DNA of 57,426 bases, from NCBI GenBank assembly GCA_019187495.1, contig JABAQN010000002.1, forward strand, positions 1 to 57,426. The letters run 5' to 3'. The DNA comes from Steroidobacteraceae bacterium (GTDB taxonomy: Bacteria > Pseudomonadota > Gammaproteobacteria > Steroidobacterales > Steroidobacteraceae). Below the pieces are notes generated by a model. It saw only the letters and a program-made list of their open reading frames with translations, made no database searches and was not told the origin of the DNA. Below, in pieces: positions 8,485 to 18,878 of the stretch; the stretch's first letter is position 1; each line of letters begins with the position of its first letter. Made by a program: the position numbers and the translations under genes.

Positions 8485-9670
8485 TCGCCGCCCGCCGCCG
8501 CAGCTCCCGCGTGGCGCGATCGAGTCCCTCGAGCGTGAGCGGGTACATCCGCCCCTCGACGAGCTCGCGCGTGATCGTGATCGAGGGCGTGTGATCCCAG
8601 CGCTCCGGCGGCTCGGGATTCAGCCAGACGAAGCGGCGGAAGTGCGCCGTCAGGCGCCCGAGCCACACGGCGCCGGCCTCCGCGTTCCAGTGCTCGACGC
8701 TGCCGCCCGGCATCGTGATCTCGTAGGGACTCATCGTCGCGTCGCCGACGAAGATCACGCGATAGTCGGGCCCGTAGGTGCGGATCAGCTGGTCGGTGGG
8801 CATGCGCTCCGCGTGCCGGCGGCGGTTGTCCTTCCACAGTGACTCGTACGGGAAATTGTGGAAGTAGAAATGCTCGAAATGGCGGAATTCGCTGCGCGCG
8901 GCGGAGAACAGCTCGTCGCAGATCCGCACGTGGTCCTCCATCGACCCGCCGACATCCAGCAGCAGCAGCACCTTGATCGCGTTGCGCCGCTCCGGCACGA
9001 GCCTGAGGTCGAGCCAGCCCGCGTTCTTCGCGGTGGCGGCGATCGTGCCGTCGAGGTCGAGTTCGAAATCCGCCCCCTCGCGCGCGAAGCGCCGCAGGCG
9101 CCGCAGGCCCATCTTGAAGTTGCGGGTGCCGAGTTCCACGGCATCGTCGAGATTGGCGAACTCACGGCGGTCCCAGACCTTGACCGCACGCCGATGGCGC
9201 GAGCCCGCCTGGCCGATCCGCACGCCTTCCGGGTTGTAGCCGTAGGCGCCGAACGGCGAAGTGCCGGCCGTGCCGATCCACTTGTTGCCACCCTCGTGGC
9301 GGCCCTTCTGCTCCGCGAGCCGCTGCCGCAGCGTTTCCATCAGCTTGTCCCAGCCGCCGAGCGCCTCGACCTGCGCCTTTTCCTCCTCCGACAGCACGCG
9401 CTCGGCGAGCGCGCGCAGCCACTCGTCGGGCACTTGCGCGCCGAAGGCCTGGAACAGCTTCTCGGCGCCCCTGAAGTGCTCGGCGAACACGCGATCGAAG
9501 CGGTCATAGTGCCGCTCGTCCTTCACGAGGCATACGCGGGCGAGGTGGTAGAAATCGTCGGCGGACAGGGAGGCCACGCGCGCCGCGAGCGCTTCGAGCA
9601 GCGTCAGGAACTCGGGCAGCGTGACGGGCACACCGCCGGCGCGCAGCTCGAAGAAGAACCGGACGAGCAC
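8453..9670 (-). CDS. CoxE-like von Willebrand factor A domain protein
   Basis: The 405-residue product belongs to the VWA/CoxE-like family that pairs with MoxR ATPases. The helical N-terminal half (residues 1-200) contains the Lys/Gly-rich linker KWIGTAGTSPFGAYGYNPEG. The C-terminal VWA-like half holds the metal site region LLLDVGGSM and VIFVGDATMSPYEIT. The usual DxSxS site reads DVGGS here, which as far as I recall is common in this subfamily. MoxR/VWA pairs act as chaperone-like systems that insert cofactors or activate enzymes. It starts 25 bases after the MoxR gene. The client could be the acylase encoded upstream; that is inference. Confidence 0.85.
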   Translation of the reverse strand: MLVRFFFELRAGGVPVTLPEFLTLLEALAARVASLSADDFYHLARVCLVKDERHYDRFDRVFAEHFRGAEKLFQAFGAQVPDEWLRALAERVLSEEEKAQVEALGGWDKLMETLRQRLAEQKGRHEGGNKWIGTAGTSPFGAYGYNPEGVRIGQAGSRHRRAVKVWDRREFANLDDAVELGTRNFKMGLRRLRRFAREGADFELDLDGTIAATAKNAGWLDLRLVPERRNAIKVLLLLDVGGSMEDHVRICDELFSAARSEFRHFEHFYFHNFPYESLWKDNRRRHAERMPTDQLIRTYGPDYRVIFVGDATMSPYEITMPGGSVEHWNAEAGAVWLGRLTAHFRRFVWLNPEPPERWDHTPSITITRELVEGRMYPLTLEGLDRATRELRRRAAISPSPPPSAP

Positions 9671-9695
9671 TGTTCCCCCGGGGTCGCGCGGCCGG

Positions 9696-10547
9696 CTAGC
9701 GCGCCCGCCGCGACAGGAACATCACCTGTTCGACGAGGTGCGTGTCCTGCTCGTTCTTCAGCAGCGCACCGTACAGCGGCGGCAGGGTCTTCTTCGCGTC
9801 GTCGCCGCGCAGCGCCTCGGGCGCAATGTCCTCCGCGACGAGCAGCTTCACCCAATCGAGCAGTTCCGAGGTCGACGGCTTTTTCCTGAGGCCCGGCACG
9901 TCGCGCAGCCGGAAGAACGCGCCGAGCGCCTCGGCGAGCAGTTCGCGCTTGAGCCCCGGGTAGTGCACGTCGACGATCCGGCGCATCGTCTCTTCGTCCG
10001 GGAAGCGGATGTAGTGGAAGAAGCAGCGCCGCAGGAACGCGTCCGGCAGCTCCTTCTCGTTGTTGCTGGTGATGACGATGATGGGCCGGTGCCTCGCGCG
10101 CACGAGCTGGCGCGTCTCGTAGACATAGAACTCCATGCGGTCGAGTTCGCGCAGCAGGTCGTTCGGGAACTCGATGTCGGCCTTGTCGATCTCGTCGATC
10201 AGCAGCACCGGCTGCGTCTCCGATTCGAACGCCTCCCACAGCTTGCCGCGCACGATGTAGTTGGCGATGTCGTGCACGCGCCCTTCGCCGAGCTGGGAGT
10301 CGCGCAGGCGGGACACCGCGTCGTATTCGTACAGGCCCTGCTGCGCCTTGCTGGTCGACTTGATGTGCCACTCGAAGAGCGGCCGGCCGAGCGTCGCGGC
10401 GACCTCTTCCGCGAGCTGCGTCTTGCCGGTGCCGGGCTCGCCCTTGATGAGGAGCGGCCGCGCGAGGGTCACGGCCGCATTCACGGCCATGGAGAGTTCG
10501 GGGGTGGCGATGTAATGCGCCGATCCGGAAAAGCGTGCGGTAGTCAT
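9696..10547 (-). CDS. MoxR-family AAA+ ATPase
   Basis: The 283-residue AAA+ protein shows Walker A GEPGTGKTQLAEEV near residue 38, Walker B LLIDEIDKAD, sensor 1 IVITSNNEKELPDAF and the arginine-rich RRCFFHYIRFPD that follows. This is the compact MoxR type that works with a VWA protein, here the next gene. Its ATG overlaps the acylase stop by 4 bases (ATGA), so acylase, MoxR and CoxE-like genes look like one translationally coupled unit. Confidence 0.92.
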   Translation of the reverse strand: MTTARFSGSAHYIATPELSMAVNAAVTLARPLLIKGEPGTGKTQLAEEVAATLGRPLFEWHIKSTSKAQQGLYEYDAVSRLRDSQLGEGRVHDIANYIVRGKLWEAFESETQPVLLIDEIDKADIEFPNDLLRELDRMEFYVYETRQLVRARHRPIIVITSNNEKELPDAFLRRCFFHYIRFPDEETMRRIVDVHYPGLKRELLAEALGAFFRLRDVPGLRKKPSTSELLDWVKLLVAEDIAPEALRGDDAKKTLPPLYGALLKNEQDTHLVEQVMFLSRRAR

Positions 10548-12949
10548 TGCAGGGTCAGCTTATGCCGTGGCGGGCCCGGCAGGAAGGGTGTCGGCCGGCC
10601 GCGCGCCCAGTCATCGAAGCCGCTGCGGTAGAACGGCGACAGTGGATGGCCGCTCGCCCCGCCGGGCAGTTCGAGGTAGCCCTCCGCTTCGTGGCCGGGC
10701 GATACCGCGAAACGCTCCGACGCGCCGAACGCGAGGGCCTGCACGCGCGGCATGTCATGGTCGCCCGGCAACGGCGGCGCGCGCATGTCGAGCGCGCGCC
10801 CGAGGAGCGGCAGCGCCCGCGCGAGCGGGTGCGTGATGCGCACGGGTCGCGCGCGACCCCAGTCGCAGCGCTCGAGCGTCCCGCAGGTCTTTGCGAGTCC
10901 ATCGATCGATCGATCGACCTGCGCGAGGAGCCATGCGCGCCAGTCCGTGAAGCCCGCGGGCAGCCAGTTCGCCGGCCGGGTCGCGACGAGTTGCCATGCC
11001 GTCGCCGCGAACTGCGGGGGCGGCGGGTAGGCGTCCGCGGCAAGGCCCGCGGCCACGAGCACCGACGACCAGAGCGCTTCGACCGCCGAACTCTCCGCCG
11101 CACGCACGAGCGCGTAGGCCACCGAACCGGCGTCGGCGCGGGCCATCGGCGGTTCGATCAGCTGCCGAAAGCGGGCGCGGCGCGGCTGTCCTTCGAGCGC
11201 GCCGGCATCGAGCAGGTCGAGCCACAGCTGCCGCCACGGCGCGAGGAAAACGGCGCGATCATCGAGCTGGATCCCGAGCATGTCGGCGGGTACCGCGGGC
11301 GCCGCGAGCGCCGCGAGGTCATCGCGGATCTGCGCCGCGCGCGCGGCGAGGTCGTAACCGACGCCGGTCGCGACTTCGTCATCGCCGATCAGCGTTCCCG
11401 CGACGCCGCCCACGACGCGCGCATTCGCGCTCCAGAGCCGGCCCGACGGCGGATCGACGATCTGCGGCTGCGCCGCCGGATCGATGAAAGGCCCGCCCGC
11501 GGCGCGCAGCGCACCGGTCGCAGCCGGAATGCGCCCGAGCAGTGTCCACGCGATATGCCCATCACGATCGCCGACGATCATGTTCTGTTGCGGGATGCCG
11601 ACCGAGGGCGCCGCCGCGAGCGCCTGCTCGACGCTCCCGGCGGCCTCGAGCGCGAAAATGCCGAAAGTCGTCGCGCCCGGCGCTGTCGCGAGCCAGGTGG
11701 CGAGCTGGCACTCGGTCGCGCCGCCGTGCCGGCGTGTCGCGAACACGACCCCCTCGGCGCCGGAGCGGATCAGCAGCCGCTCGCCCGGCGCACCCTTGAT
11801 GCGAATCCGGGTCCGGTCGAGATCGAACGGCACGTCGCGGCCCTGCAGGTCGCGAAAGGTATTCGCCTCGGGATCGCACGGCGTCCAGCGCAGATCGAGC
11901 CAGTCGCCGTAACTGTTCGTGAAGCCCCAGGCGATTCGCCCGTTCGAGCCCGCGACCAGTGCCGGCACCCCGGCGAGGGTGACGCCGTTCAGGTCGAGGC
12001 GGCCATCGCGGGTGCGCAGCCGCGCGCGATACCACACGGGAGGTACATCCAGACCCAGGTGCATGTCGTTCGCGACGAGCGCGCTCCCGCTCGCCGTGCG
12101 GGCGCCCGCGAGCGCCCAGTTGTTGCTGCCGATGCCGCGCCTCTCCATGGCAGTGCTGGCGCCGGAGGCGATTCGCGCCCCTTCGGCGCGCGCGTTCGCC
12201 GGACCCTGCGCGGAGAGGGTCCACACATCCGGCCCCGGCGCCGTCGCTGCGGCCGTGACCGGCGCGCCCGGTTCCGCCGGCGCATCCCATTCACTGCCCG
12301 CGGGCAGCAGGAATGCCAGCGCGGCCGCCGCACGTTCCGTCCCGAGCCGCTGCGACAGCGCATCCGTGAGCGCGAGGCGGCGATCCTCGGCGACGAAGTC
12401 GTGGTACTGCAGCTGCCACCACATCGAATGGACGACGAGCACGGAATCCAGGTCCCGCCACGGCGCAGGCACGGCGCGCAGCAGCCAGTATTCCCACGGC
12501 CGGCTGGGGAGGCTCGCGAGCCCCTCGTTCACGCCGCGCACGTATGCGTCGAGCACGCCACGCTCGGCTGGCGCGAGACCCGCGATGACGGCACGTGCAA
12601 CCCTGCGGAACCGGAAGAGGCGCGCCTTGCGGTCCTGTTCGAGCGCGATCCGGCCGAACAGCTCCGACAGCTCGCCCGCCGCGAGGCGCCGCGCGAGATC
12701 CATCTGGAAGTAGCGATCCTGCGCGTGCGCGAAACCGAGGCCGTAGGCGAGCGCGGCGCGATCATCGCCGGTCACGGTCACGGTCCCCCGCGCGTCGCGC
12801 TCGAGCGTGACGGGCGAGCGCGTGCCTTCGACCTCGAGCACGCCATCGAGGGGCGGGAGCGATGCCCGCAACAGGAGATACGCGCCGACGACAGTCGCCG
12901 CCAGCAGCGCGGCGAGCCCCCGGGCGAGGCGGCGCAGCAGCGTGCGCAA
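10544..12949 (-). CDS. Penicillin-acylase-family Ntn hydrolase
   Basis: The predicted 801-residue protein has an N-terminal hydrophobic anchor or signal (about residues 8-30) and a penicillin amidase domain. In that family autocleavage leaves a new N-terminal Ser on the beta chain; here this is Ser275 in RRGIGSNNWAL. Further family motifs are AYGLGFAHAQDRYFQMDL and VANDMHLGLDVPPVWY. Substrates in the family include beta-lactams and acyl-homoserine lactones, and the sequence alone does not decide between them. No ATG is available. TTG at 12949 avoids overlap with pyk; another TTG at 13006 would overlap pyk by 50 bases. It sits directly behind pyk and in front of MoxR. Confidence 0.88.
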   Translation of the reverse strand: MRTLLRRLARGLAALLAATVVGAYLLLRASLPPLDGVLEVEGTRSPVTLERDARGTVTVTGDDRAALAYGLGFAHAQDRYFQMDLARRLAAGELSELFGRIALEQDRKARLFRFRRVARAVIAGLAPAERGVLDAYVRGVNEGLASLPSRPWEYWLLRAVPAPWRDLDSVLVVHSMWWQLQYHDFVAEDRRLALTDALSQRLGTERAAAALAFLLPAGSEWDAPAEPGAPVTAAATAPGPDVWTLSAQGPANARAEGARIASGASTAMERRGIGSNNWALAGARTASGSALVANDMHLGLDVPPVWYRARLRTRDGRLDLNGVTLAGVPALVAGSNGRIAWGFTNSYGDWLDLRWTPCDPEANTFRDLQGRDVPFDLDRTRIRIKGAPGERLLIRSGAEGVVFATRRHGGATECQLATWLATAPGATTFGIFALEAAGSVEQALAAAPSVGIPQQNMIVGDRDGHIAWTLLGRIPAATGALRAAGGPFIDPAAQPQIVDPPSGRLWSANARVVGGVAGTLIGDDEVATGVGYDLAARAAQIRDDLAALAAPAVPADMLGIQLDDRAVFLAPWRQLWLDLLDAGALEGQPRRARFRQLIEPPMARADAGSVAYALVRAAESSAVEALWSSVLVAAGLAADAYPPPPQFAATAWQLVATRPANWLPAGFTDWRAWLLAQVDRSIDGLAKTCGTLERCDWGRARPVRITHPLARALPLLGRALDMRAPPLPGDHDMPRVQALAFGASERFAVSPGHEAEGYLELPGGASGHPLSPFYRSGFDDWARGRPTPFLPGPPRHKLTLQ

Positions 12950-12956
12950 GGCCCGT

Positions 12957-14390
12957 TCAGCCCTGCGTGACCTTGAGGATCTGCATCGCGTTCGTGCCGC
13001 CGGCAACGCCGCTCAGCGGCCCGGAGGTCACGATCACATGGTCACCCGGCTCGACGAGCCTGAGCTCGAGCAGGCGCGCGAAGATCGAGGCGTCGACCTG
13101 CCTCGTGCCGGGCTGCGTGACGTCGTACTGCACGGGGTAGACGCCGCGATAGAGCGTCACGCGCCGGCTCGTCACCGCGTGGCGCGTGAACGCGTAGATC
13201 GGGATGTCCGAGCGGATACGGGACATCCACAGTGGCGTCGAACCCGATTCGGTCAGCGCGACGATCGCCCGCACGCGCATGTGGTTCGCCGTGTACATCA
13301 CCGCCATCGCGATCGCTTCGTCGTTGCGGCCGAAGTGCCCTTCGCTCCGGTGGCGCGCGCGCGAGTGCGAGAGCTGGTATTTCTCGGCGCCCTGGATCAC
13401 CTGCGACATCGCCTCCACCGCCTTGACCGGATAGCGCCCGACCGCGGACTCGGCGGACAGCATCACGGCGTCGGTGCCGTCCATCACCGCGTTCGCGACA
13501 TCGCTCACTTCGGCGCGGGTCGGGACCGGGTTCTGGATCATCGACTCCATCATCTGCGTCGCCGTGATCGCGACGCGGAACTTGTTGCGCGCCTGGTGCA
13601 GGATGGTCTTCTGCAGGCCGGTCACCTCGGCGTAGCCCATCTCGACCCCGAGATCGCCGCGCGCCACCATGACGACGTCGGTCTCGTCGAGGATCGAAGG
13701 CAGGTTCTGGATCGATTCGTGGCGCTCGATCTTGGCGACGATGCGACCCGCGCCGCCCACCGCGCGCAAGCGCTCGCGCGCCTCGCGGATATCGCCCGCG
13801 TTGCGCGCGAACGAGACGGCCACGTAATCGATCCCGTTGGCGGCCGCGAAGCGGATGTCGTCGTGGTCCTTGTCGGACAGTGCCGGAGCCGAAATGCCGC
13901 CGCCCTGCCGATTGAGGCCCTTGCGATTCGACAAGGGCCCGCCGACCCGCACCTTCGTCGCGACGCGCGGCCCTTCGACGGCCACGACGTCGAGCACGAT
14001 CTGCCCGTCCGCGAGCAGCAGCGTATCGCCCGCCTTCACGTCCTTGTGCAGGTTCGCATAGGCGATGCCGACTTCGCCCTGCGTGCCGGCGTCCGGCGCG
14101 AGGCGCGGATCGAGCGCGAACGGCGCGCCCTCGGCGAGCTGGATCGGGCCATCGCGAAAGCCCTCGATGCGGATTTTCGGTCCGCCGAGATCGGCGAGGA
14201 TGCCGACGATCTTGCCGGCGCGCTGCGCGGCCTCGCGCACGAGTTCGATGCGCCGCAGGTGTTCGCCTTGCGCGCCATGCGAGAAGTTGATGCGGGCGAC
14301 ATCGAGGCCGGCGCGCACCATTTCGGTGAGCACGGCGATGTCGTCGGTCGCGGGACCCAGTGTGGCGACGATCTTGGTACGGCGCTGCAT
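12957..14390 (-). CDS. pyk: Pyruvate kinase
   Basis: The 477-residue enzyme makes pyruvate and ATP from phosphoenolpyruvate and ADP. It begins RRTKIVATLGPA and shows ARINFSHG, the catalytic MVARGDLGVEMG segment with the Lys in IVAKIERHE, and the ITATQMMESMI motif. The length and the C-terminal allosteric domain are normal for bacterial pyruvate kinases. pgk lies 85 bases upstream on the same strand, and the acylase start lies just past the stop. The last glycolytic gene often found here (fba) is absent from the run. Confidence 0.96.
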   Translation of the reverse strand: MQRRTKIVATLGPATDDIAVLTEMVRAGLDVARINFSHGAQGEHLRRIELVREAAQRAGKIVGILADLGGPKIRIEGFRDGPIQLAEGAPFALDPRLAPDAGTQGEVGIAYANLHKDVKAGDTLLLADGQIVLDVVAVEGPRVATKVRVGGPLSNRKGLNRQGGGISAPALSDKDHDDIRFAAANGIDYVAVSFARNAGDIREARERLRAVGGAGRIVAKIERHESIQNLPSILDETDVVMVARGDLGVEMGYAEVTGLQKTILHQARNKFRVAITATQMMESMIQNPVPTRAEVSDVANAVMDGTDAVMLSAESAVGRYPVKAVEAMSQVIQGAEKYQLSHSRARHRSEGHFGRNDEAIAMAVMYTANHMRVRAIVALTESGSTPLWMSRIRSDIPIYAFTRHAVTSRRVTLYRGVYPVQYDVTQPGTRQVDASIFARLLELRLVEPGDHVIVTSGPLSGVAGGTNAMQILKVTQG

Positions 14391-14475
14391 AAGCCCGCAA
14401 CGTTAGCACGACCGTCCGGCGCCGGTGCGTCCCGGATGCCGCGATCGCGCGGCTTCAGCGCCGCAATCGCACGGC

Positions 14476-15657
14476 TCAGCGCCGCGCGCGCGCCTCGAGC
14501 GCCGCCACCGCGGGCAGCGTCTTGCCTTCGACGAACTCGAGGAACGCGCCGCCGCCGGTCGAGATGTACGAAATGCCTTCCGCGACCCCGTACTTCTCGA
14601 TCGCCGCGAGCGTGTCGCCGCCACCGGCGAGCGAGAAGGCCTTGCTGCGCGCGATCGCGTTCGCGATCACGCGCGTACCCTCGCCGAACTGCGGAAACTC
14701 GAACACGCCGACCGGTCCGTTCCAGATGACCGTGCCCGCCGCCTCGATGACCTTCGCGAAGCGCTCCGCCGTGTCCGGCCCGATGTCGAGGATCATCTCG
14801 TCGGCGTGCACGTCGTGGATCGGGCGCACGTCGGCATGCGCGGTCGCCGCGAATTCGCGCGCGACGACGACATCGGTCGGCAGTGGAATCTCGGTGCCAC
14901 GCGCTCGCGCCTGCGCGAGCAGCCCGCGCGCGATATCGAGCATGTCGGCCTCGTGCAGCGACGTGCCGACCGCGACGCCGGTCGCGGCGAGGAATGTGTT
15001 GGCGATGCCGCCGCCGACGATCAGCTTGTCGACCTTCGCGAGCAGCGATTCGAGCACGGTCAGCTTGGTCGACACCTTGGAACCCGCGACGATCGCCACC
15101 AGCGGGCGCGCCGGCTTCTCGAGCGCCCGCTCGAGCGCTTCGATCTCCGCCGTGAGCAGCGGCCCGGCGCAGGCGACCGGCGCGAAGTTCGCGATGCCGT
15201 GCGTGCTCGCCTCGGCGCGGTGCGCGGTGCCGAACGCGTCCATCACGAACACGTCGCACATCGAGGCCATGCGGCGCGCGAGCGCCTCGTCATTCGCCTT
15301 CTCGCCCTTGTTGAAGCGCACGTTCTCGCACAGCACGGCTTCGCCGTAGCCGGTGTCGACGCCGTTCTTCAGCCAGTTCTCGCGCAGCGGCACCGGCTTG
15401 CCGAGCAGCTCCGAAAGCCGCACCGCCACCGGCGCGAGCGAATCCGCCGCCGAGTAATGGCCCTCCGCGGGGCGCCCGAGGTGCGAGAGGATGAAGACCT
15501 TGGCCCCGTGGCTCATCGCGTAACGGATCGTCGGCAGCGCCGCGCGGATGCGCGCATCGCTGGTCACGACACCCTTGCCGACCGGCACGTTGAGATCCTC
15601 GCGGATCATCACGCGCTTGCCGGCGAGCTCGACGTCGGCCATCCGCAGGAACTTCAC
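14476..15657 (-). CDS. pgk: Phosphoglycerate kinase
   Basis: The 393-residue enzyme transfers phosphate between 1,3-bisphosphoglycerate and ADP. Visible motifs are [10 protein letters not shown] near residue 17, [14 protein letters not shown], the nucleotide loop GSKVSTKL with GGGIANTF, and [14 protein letters not shown] at the C-terminus. It starts 10 bases after the gap stop, so the two are almost certainly cotranscribed. The start could be five residues later ([10 protein letters not shown]), which matches many homologues. Confidence 0.97.
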   Translation of the reverse strand: MKFLRMADVELAGKRVMIREDLNVPVGKGVVTSDARIRAALPTIRYAMSHGAKVFILSHLGRPAEGHYSAADSLAPVAVRLSELLGKPVPLRENWLKNGVDTGYGEAVLCENVRFNKGEKANDEALARRMASMCDVFVMDAFGTAHRAEASTHGIANFAPVACAGPLLTAEIEALERALEKPARPLVAIVAGSKVSTKLTVLESLLAKVDKLIVGGGIANTFLAATGVAVGTSLHEADMLDIARGLLAQARARGTEIPLPTDVVVAREFAATAHADVRPIHDVHADEMILDIGPDTAERFAKVIEAAGTVIWNGPVGVFEFPQFGEGTRVIANAIARSKAFSLAGGGDTLAAIEKYGVAEGISYISTGGGAFLEFVEGKTLPAVAALEARARR

Positions 15658-15667
15658 GGCACCCGCC

Positions 15668-16681
15668 CTACTTCGCCCGCGACCACGCGAGCACGACGTC
15701 GAGCAGGCGGTTCGAGAACCCCCACTCGTTGTCGTACCACGAACAGACCTTGACGAGCCTGCCGTCGATCACTTTCGTCATCGTGTCGTCGTAGGTCGAC
15801 GAATGCGGATTGTGGTTGTAGTCGATCGAGACGAGCGGCTCGCTGGTATACGCGAGCACGCCCCGCAGCGGGCCGTCGGCCGCGGCGCGCATCAGCCGGT
15901 TCACTTCCTCGACACTGGTCGCGCGCTGCGCGGTGAAGGTCAGGTCGACGAGCGACACGTTGATGGTCGGCACGCGCACCGCGTAGCCGTCGAGCTTGCC
16001 CTTGAGCGCCGGCAGCACGAGACCGAGCGCGGAAGCGGCACCGGTCTTCGTCGGGATCATCGACATCGTCGCCGAACGCGCCCGCCGCAGGTCGGTATGG
16101 TAGACGTCGGTCAGCACCTGGTCGTTCGTGTAGGCGTGGATCGTGGTCATCAGGCCACCGGCGATGCCGATGCCCTCGTGCAGCACCTTCGCGACCGGCG
16201 CGAGGCAGTTGGTCGTGCACGAGGCATTCGACACCACCTCGTGGCTCGCCTTCAGCTCGCCGTGGTTGACGCCGTAGACCACCGTCGCGTCGACATCGGA
16301 TCCGCCCGGCGCCGAAACGAGCACCTTTTTCGCACCGCCCTTCAGGTGCGCGCCCGCCTTGGCCTTGCTCGTGAAGTGGCCGGTGCTCTCGATCACGAAG
16401 TCGACATCGAGTTCGCCCCAGGGCAGCTTCGCCGGGTCGCGTTCGGCGAACACGCGCACGCGATCGCCGTTGACGAGCATCGAATCGCCGTCGACGCGCA
16501 CCTCGCCCGGAAAGCGGCCGTGGGCGGTGTCGTGCCGCGTCAGGTGGGCATTGATGTTCGCGTCGCCGAGATCGTTGACCGCGACGATGCGCATGTCCTG
16601 CGTGCGCTTCGTTTCGTACAGCGCGCGCAGCACGTTGCGACCGATGCGCCCGTAACCGTTGATGCCGACCTTGATTGCCAT
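15668..16681 (-). CDS. gap: Glyceraldehyde-3-phosphate dehydrogenase, type I
   Basis: The 337-residue enzyme oxidises glyceraldehyde 3-phosphate with NAD(P)+. It opens [20 protein letters not shown] (Rossmann fold), carries the catalytic Cys in [12 protein letters not shown], and ends with [14 protein letters not shown]. The ATG at 16681 was chosen because it gives the conserved N-terminus; the frame is open further upstream only by chance. tkt lies 32 bases upstream and pgk 10 bases downstream, all on the minus strand. Confidence 0.97.
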   Translation of the reverse strand: MAIKVGINGYGRIGRNVLRALYETKRTQDMRIVAVNDLGDANINAHLTRHDTAHGRFPGEVRVDGDSMLVNGDRVRVFAERDPAKLPWGELDVDFVIESTGHFTSKAKAGAHLKGGAKKVLVSAPGGSDVDATVVYGVNHGELKASHEVVSNASCTTNCLAPVAKVLHEGIGIAGGLMTTIHAYTNDQVLTDVYHTDLRRARSATMSMIPTKTGAASALGLVLPALKGKLDGYAVRVPTINVSLVDLTFTAQRATSVEEVNRLMRAAADGPLRGVLAYTSEPLVSIDYNHNPHSSTYDDTMTKVIDGRLVKVCSWYDNEWGFSNRLLDVVLAWSRAK

Positions 16682-16713
16682 GACCTTCGCTTCCTCCTGC
16701 CTGTCCCGCCCCG

Positions 16714-18708
16714 TCAGCCGAACAGCCGTTCGACCGCGGTCTCGATGTGTCCCGCCGTGAAACCGAAATGCGCCATGAGCGCGGCGCCCTTGCCCGACGC
16801 GCCGAAGGTGCGCATGCCGATCACCTCGCCGTCGAGTCCGACATGCTGCCACCAGCCCTGCCGCGCGCCGGCCTCGACCGCGACACGGCGCCGGACCGCA
16901 CGCGGCAATACCGCCTCGCGCCATTCGGCGTCCTGTGCCTCGAACCGCTCGACCGACGGCATCGACACGAGCCGCACGCGCCGGCCTTTGGCCGCGAGCG
17001 CGCGCACCGCCTCCGCCGCGATGCCGACTTCCGACCCGGTCGCGATCACGATCGCCTCGGGCACGCCCTCGCAATCGATCAATGTATAGCCACCGCGGGC
17101 GATCGCGGCAAGCTGCTCCGGCGTACGCTGCTGCTGTGCGAGCGCCTGGCGCGTCAGCACGAGCGCGGTCGGACCGCCATGCTCGAGCGCCGCGCGCCAC
17201 GCGATCGCGGTCTCGACCGCATCGGCGGGACGCCACAGCGTGAGACCCGGCATCGCGCGCAGCGACTCGAGGTGCTCCACCGGCTGGTGCGTCGGCCCGT
17301 CCTCGCCGAGTCCGATCGAGTCGTGCGTATAGACGAGGATCACCGGCACCTGCATCAGCGCCGCGAGCCGCACCGCATTGCGCGCGTAGTCGGAAAACAC
17401 GAGGAAGGTGCCGCCGTAGGGCCGCAGGCCCCCGTGCAGCACCATGCCGTTCATCACGGCGGTCATGCCGAACTCGCGCACGCCGTAATGGATGTAGTTG
17501 CCGCCGGGTTCATCGGCGCCGAGCGTGCGCGAGTCCTTGCGCAGCGTATTGACCGAGCCGGTGAGATCGGCCGCGCCACCGATCAGCTCCGGCAGGCCGG
17601 GGCCGATCGCATTCAGCACCGCGCCGGACGACGCGCGCGTCGCCTGCGGCACGCCCGTCGCCTGCGCGCCGGCGAGTGCCGCGGCGGCGAGCGCGTCGAA
17701 GTTTGCCGGCAGTCGCCCCGCCATGCGCCGCTCGAACTCGGCGGCGAGCTCCGGGAACGCCTTCTGGTAGCGGCGGTAGCGGCGCTGCCAGGCCTTCTCC
17801 GCCGCCGCTCCCTTCGCGCGCGCGTCCCATTCCGCGCGGATTTCCTGTGGCACCTCGAACGGCGGGTACGGCCAGCCGAGCGCCTCGCGCGCCGCCGCCA
17901 CTTCCCCCTCGCCGAGCGCCTCGCCGTGCACCGCGCTCGTGCCCTGCTTGCCCGGCGCGCCAAAGCCGATGATCGTGCGGGCGAGGATGATCGATGGCTC
18001 GCGCTTGTGCGCACGCGCCTTGCGCAGCGCCGACGCGACGGCGCCGGCATCGTGGCCGTCGACATCCTTGATGACGTGCCAGCCGTACGCGGAGAAGCGC
18101 TTCGCGACGTCGTCCGTGCACCAGCCCCGCACCTTGCCGTCGATCGAGATGCCGTTGTCGTCGAAGACCGCGATCAGCTTGCCGAGCTTCTGCGTGCCGG
18201 CGAACGATGCCGCCTCGTGCGAAATGCCCTCCATCAGGCACCCGTCGCCGAGGAATACGTACGTGTGGTGATCGATGATTTCGTGGCCGTCGCGATTGAA
18301 CTCGGCGGCAAGCGTGCGCTCCGCGAGCGCCATGCCGACCGCATTGGCGAAACCCTGGCCGAGCGGCCCGGTGGTCGTCTCGATGCCGATGTCGGGATGG
18401 TGCTCGGGATGGCCCGCGGTGCGCGCGCCGAGCTGGCGGAATTTCCTGATTTCATCGAGCCCGAGCGGATAACCGGTCAGGTGGAGCAGCGCGTACAGCA
18501 GCATCGACGCGTGGCCGTTCGACAGCACGAAGCGGTCGCGATCGACCCAGCGCGGATTGCCCGGGTTGTGCTTCAGCACGTCGCGCCACAGCACCTCGGC
18601 GATGTCCGCCATGCCCATCGGCGCGCCCGGGTGCCCGGAGTTGGCGGCCTGGACGGCATCCATGGCGAGGGCCCGAAGGGCGTTGGCGAGTTCGCGGCGG
18701 GTGGGCAT
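16714..18708 (-). CDS. tkt: Transketolase
   Basis: The 664-residue thiamine-diphosphate enzyme links glycolysis with the pentose phosphate pathway. It begins [18 protein letters not shown] and shows the substrate-site [10 protein letters not shown], the ThDP motif [13 protein letters not shown] ending near DDNGISIDG, and the pyrimidine-domain sequence [20 protein letters not shown]. The C-terminal transketolase domain ends in TAVERLFG. The ATG at 18708 matches the family start. It is the first gene of the glycolytic run and diverges from metK with a 170-base gap. Confidence 0.96.
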   Translation of the reverse strand: MPTRRELANALRALAMDAVQAANSGHPGAPMGMADIAEVLWRDVLKHNPGNPRWVDRDRFVLSNGHASMLLYALLHLTGYPLGLDEIRKFRQLGARTAGHPEHHPDIGIETTTGPLGQGFANAVGMALAERTLAAEFNRDGHEIIDHHTYVFLGDGCLMEGISHEAASFAGTQKLGKLIAVFDDNGISIDGKVRGWCTDDVAKRFSAYGWHVIKDVDGHDAGAVASALRKARAHKREPSIILARTIIGFGAPGKQGTSAVHGEALGEGEVAAAREALGWPYPPFEVPQEIRAEWDARAKGAAAEKAWQRRYRRYQKAFPELAAEFERRMAGRLPANFDALAAAALAGAQATGVPQATRASSGAVLNAIGPGLPELIGGAADLTGSVNTLRKDSRTLGADEPGGNYIHYGVREFGMTAVMNGMVLHGGLRPYGGTFLVFSDYARNAVRLAALMQVPVILVYTHDSIGLGEDGPTHQPVEHLESLRAMPGLTLWRPADAVETAIAWRAALEHGGPTALVLTRQALAQQQRTPEQLAAIARGGYTLIDCEGVPEAIVIATGSEVGIAAEAVRALAAKGRRVRLVSMPSVERFEAQDAEWREAVLPRAVRRRVAVEAGARQGWWQHVGLDGEVIGMRTFGASGKGAALMAHFGFTAGHIETAVERLFG

Positions 18709-18841
18709 GATGGGTGTGACGATACCGGGCGGGGAAAAGGGCCGCGCATTGTCCACCAGCACGCCCGGAACGGCAAACCCGTGGAACCCGTGGCCCGGCG
18801 AGCGGGGCGCGCCCGGGCTGCGCCCGCCGCGCGCGAATCGG

Positions 18842-18847
18842 TATAAT
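18842..18847 (+). promoter_or_regulatory. -10 element of the metK promoter
   Basis: A perfect TATAAT lies 31 bases before the metK ATG. The -35 region is GC-rich and gives no good match. An in-frame ATG at 18846 falls inside the hexamer and so would not be in the transcript, which supports the start at 18879. Confidence 0.6.
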
Positions 18848-18878
18848 GGAAAGTCTGCCCATTTCGCTGCGGATCCAC

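Noticed and set aside
8660..8970. Loss of the DxSxS metal site in the CoxE-like protein
   Set aside because: The DVGGS form appears typical of this subfamily, so it was not treated as a defect.
10903..10918. GATC tandem run, possible microsatellite or methylation cluster
   Set aside because: Only four units, within the acylase coding frame (Arg-Ser-Ile-Asp); likely chance.
9621..13006. Long plus-strand open frames opposite the acylase, moxR and CoxE genes
   Set aside because: They are Arg/Ala-rich shadows caused by high GC, with no family motifs.
18846..18878. Longer metK start at the ATG of TATAATG
   Set aside because: That ATG lies in the -10 hexamer and the extra residues are not family-like.
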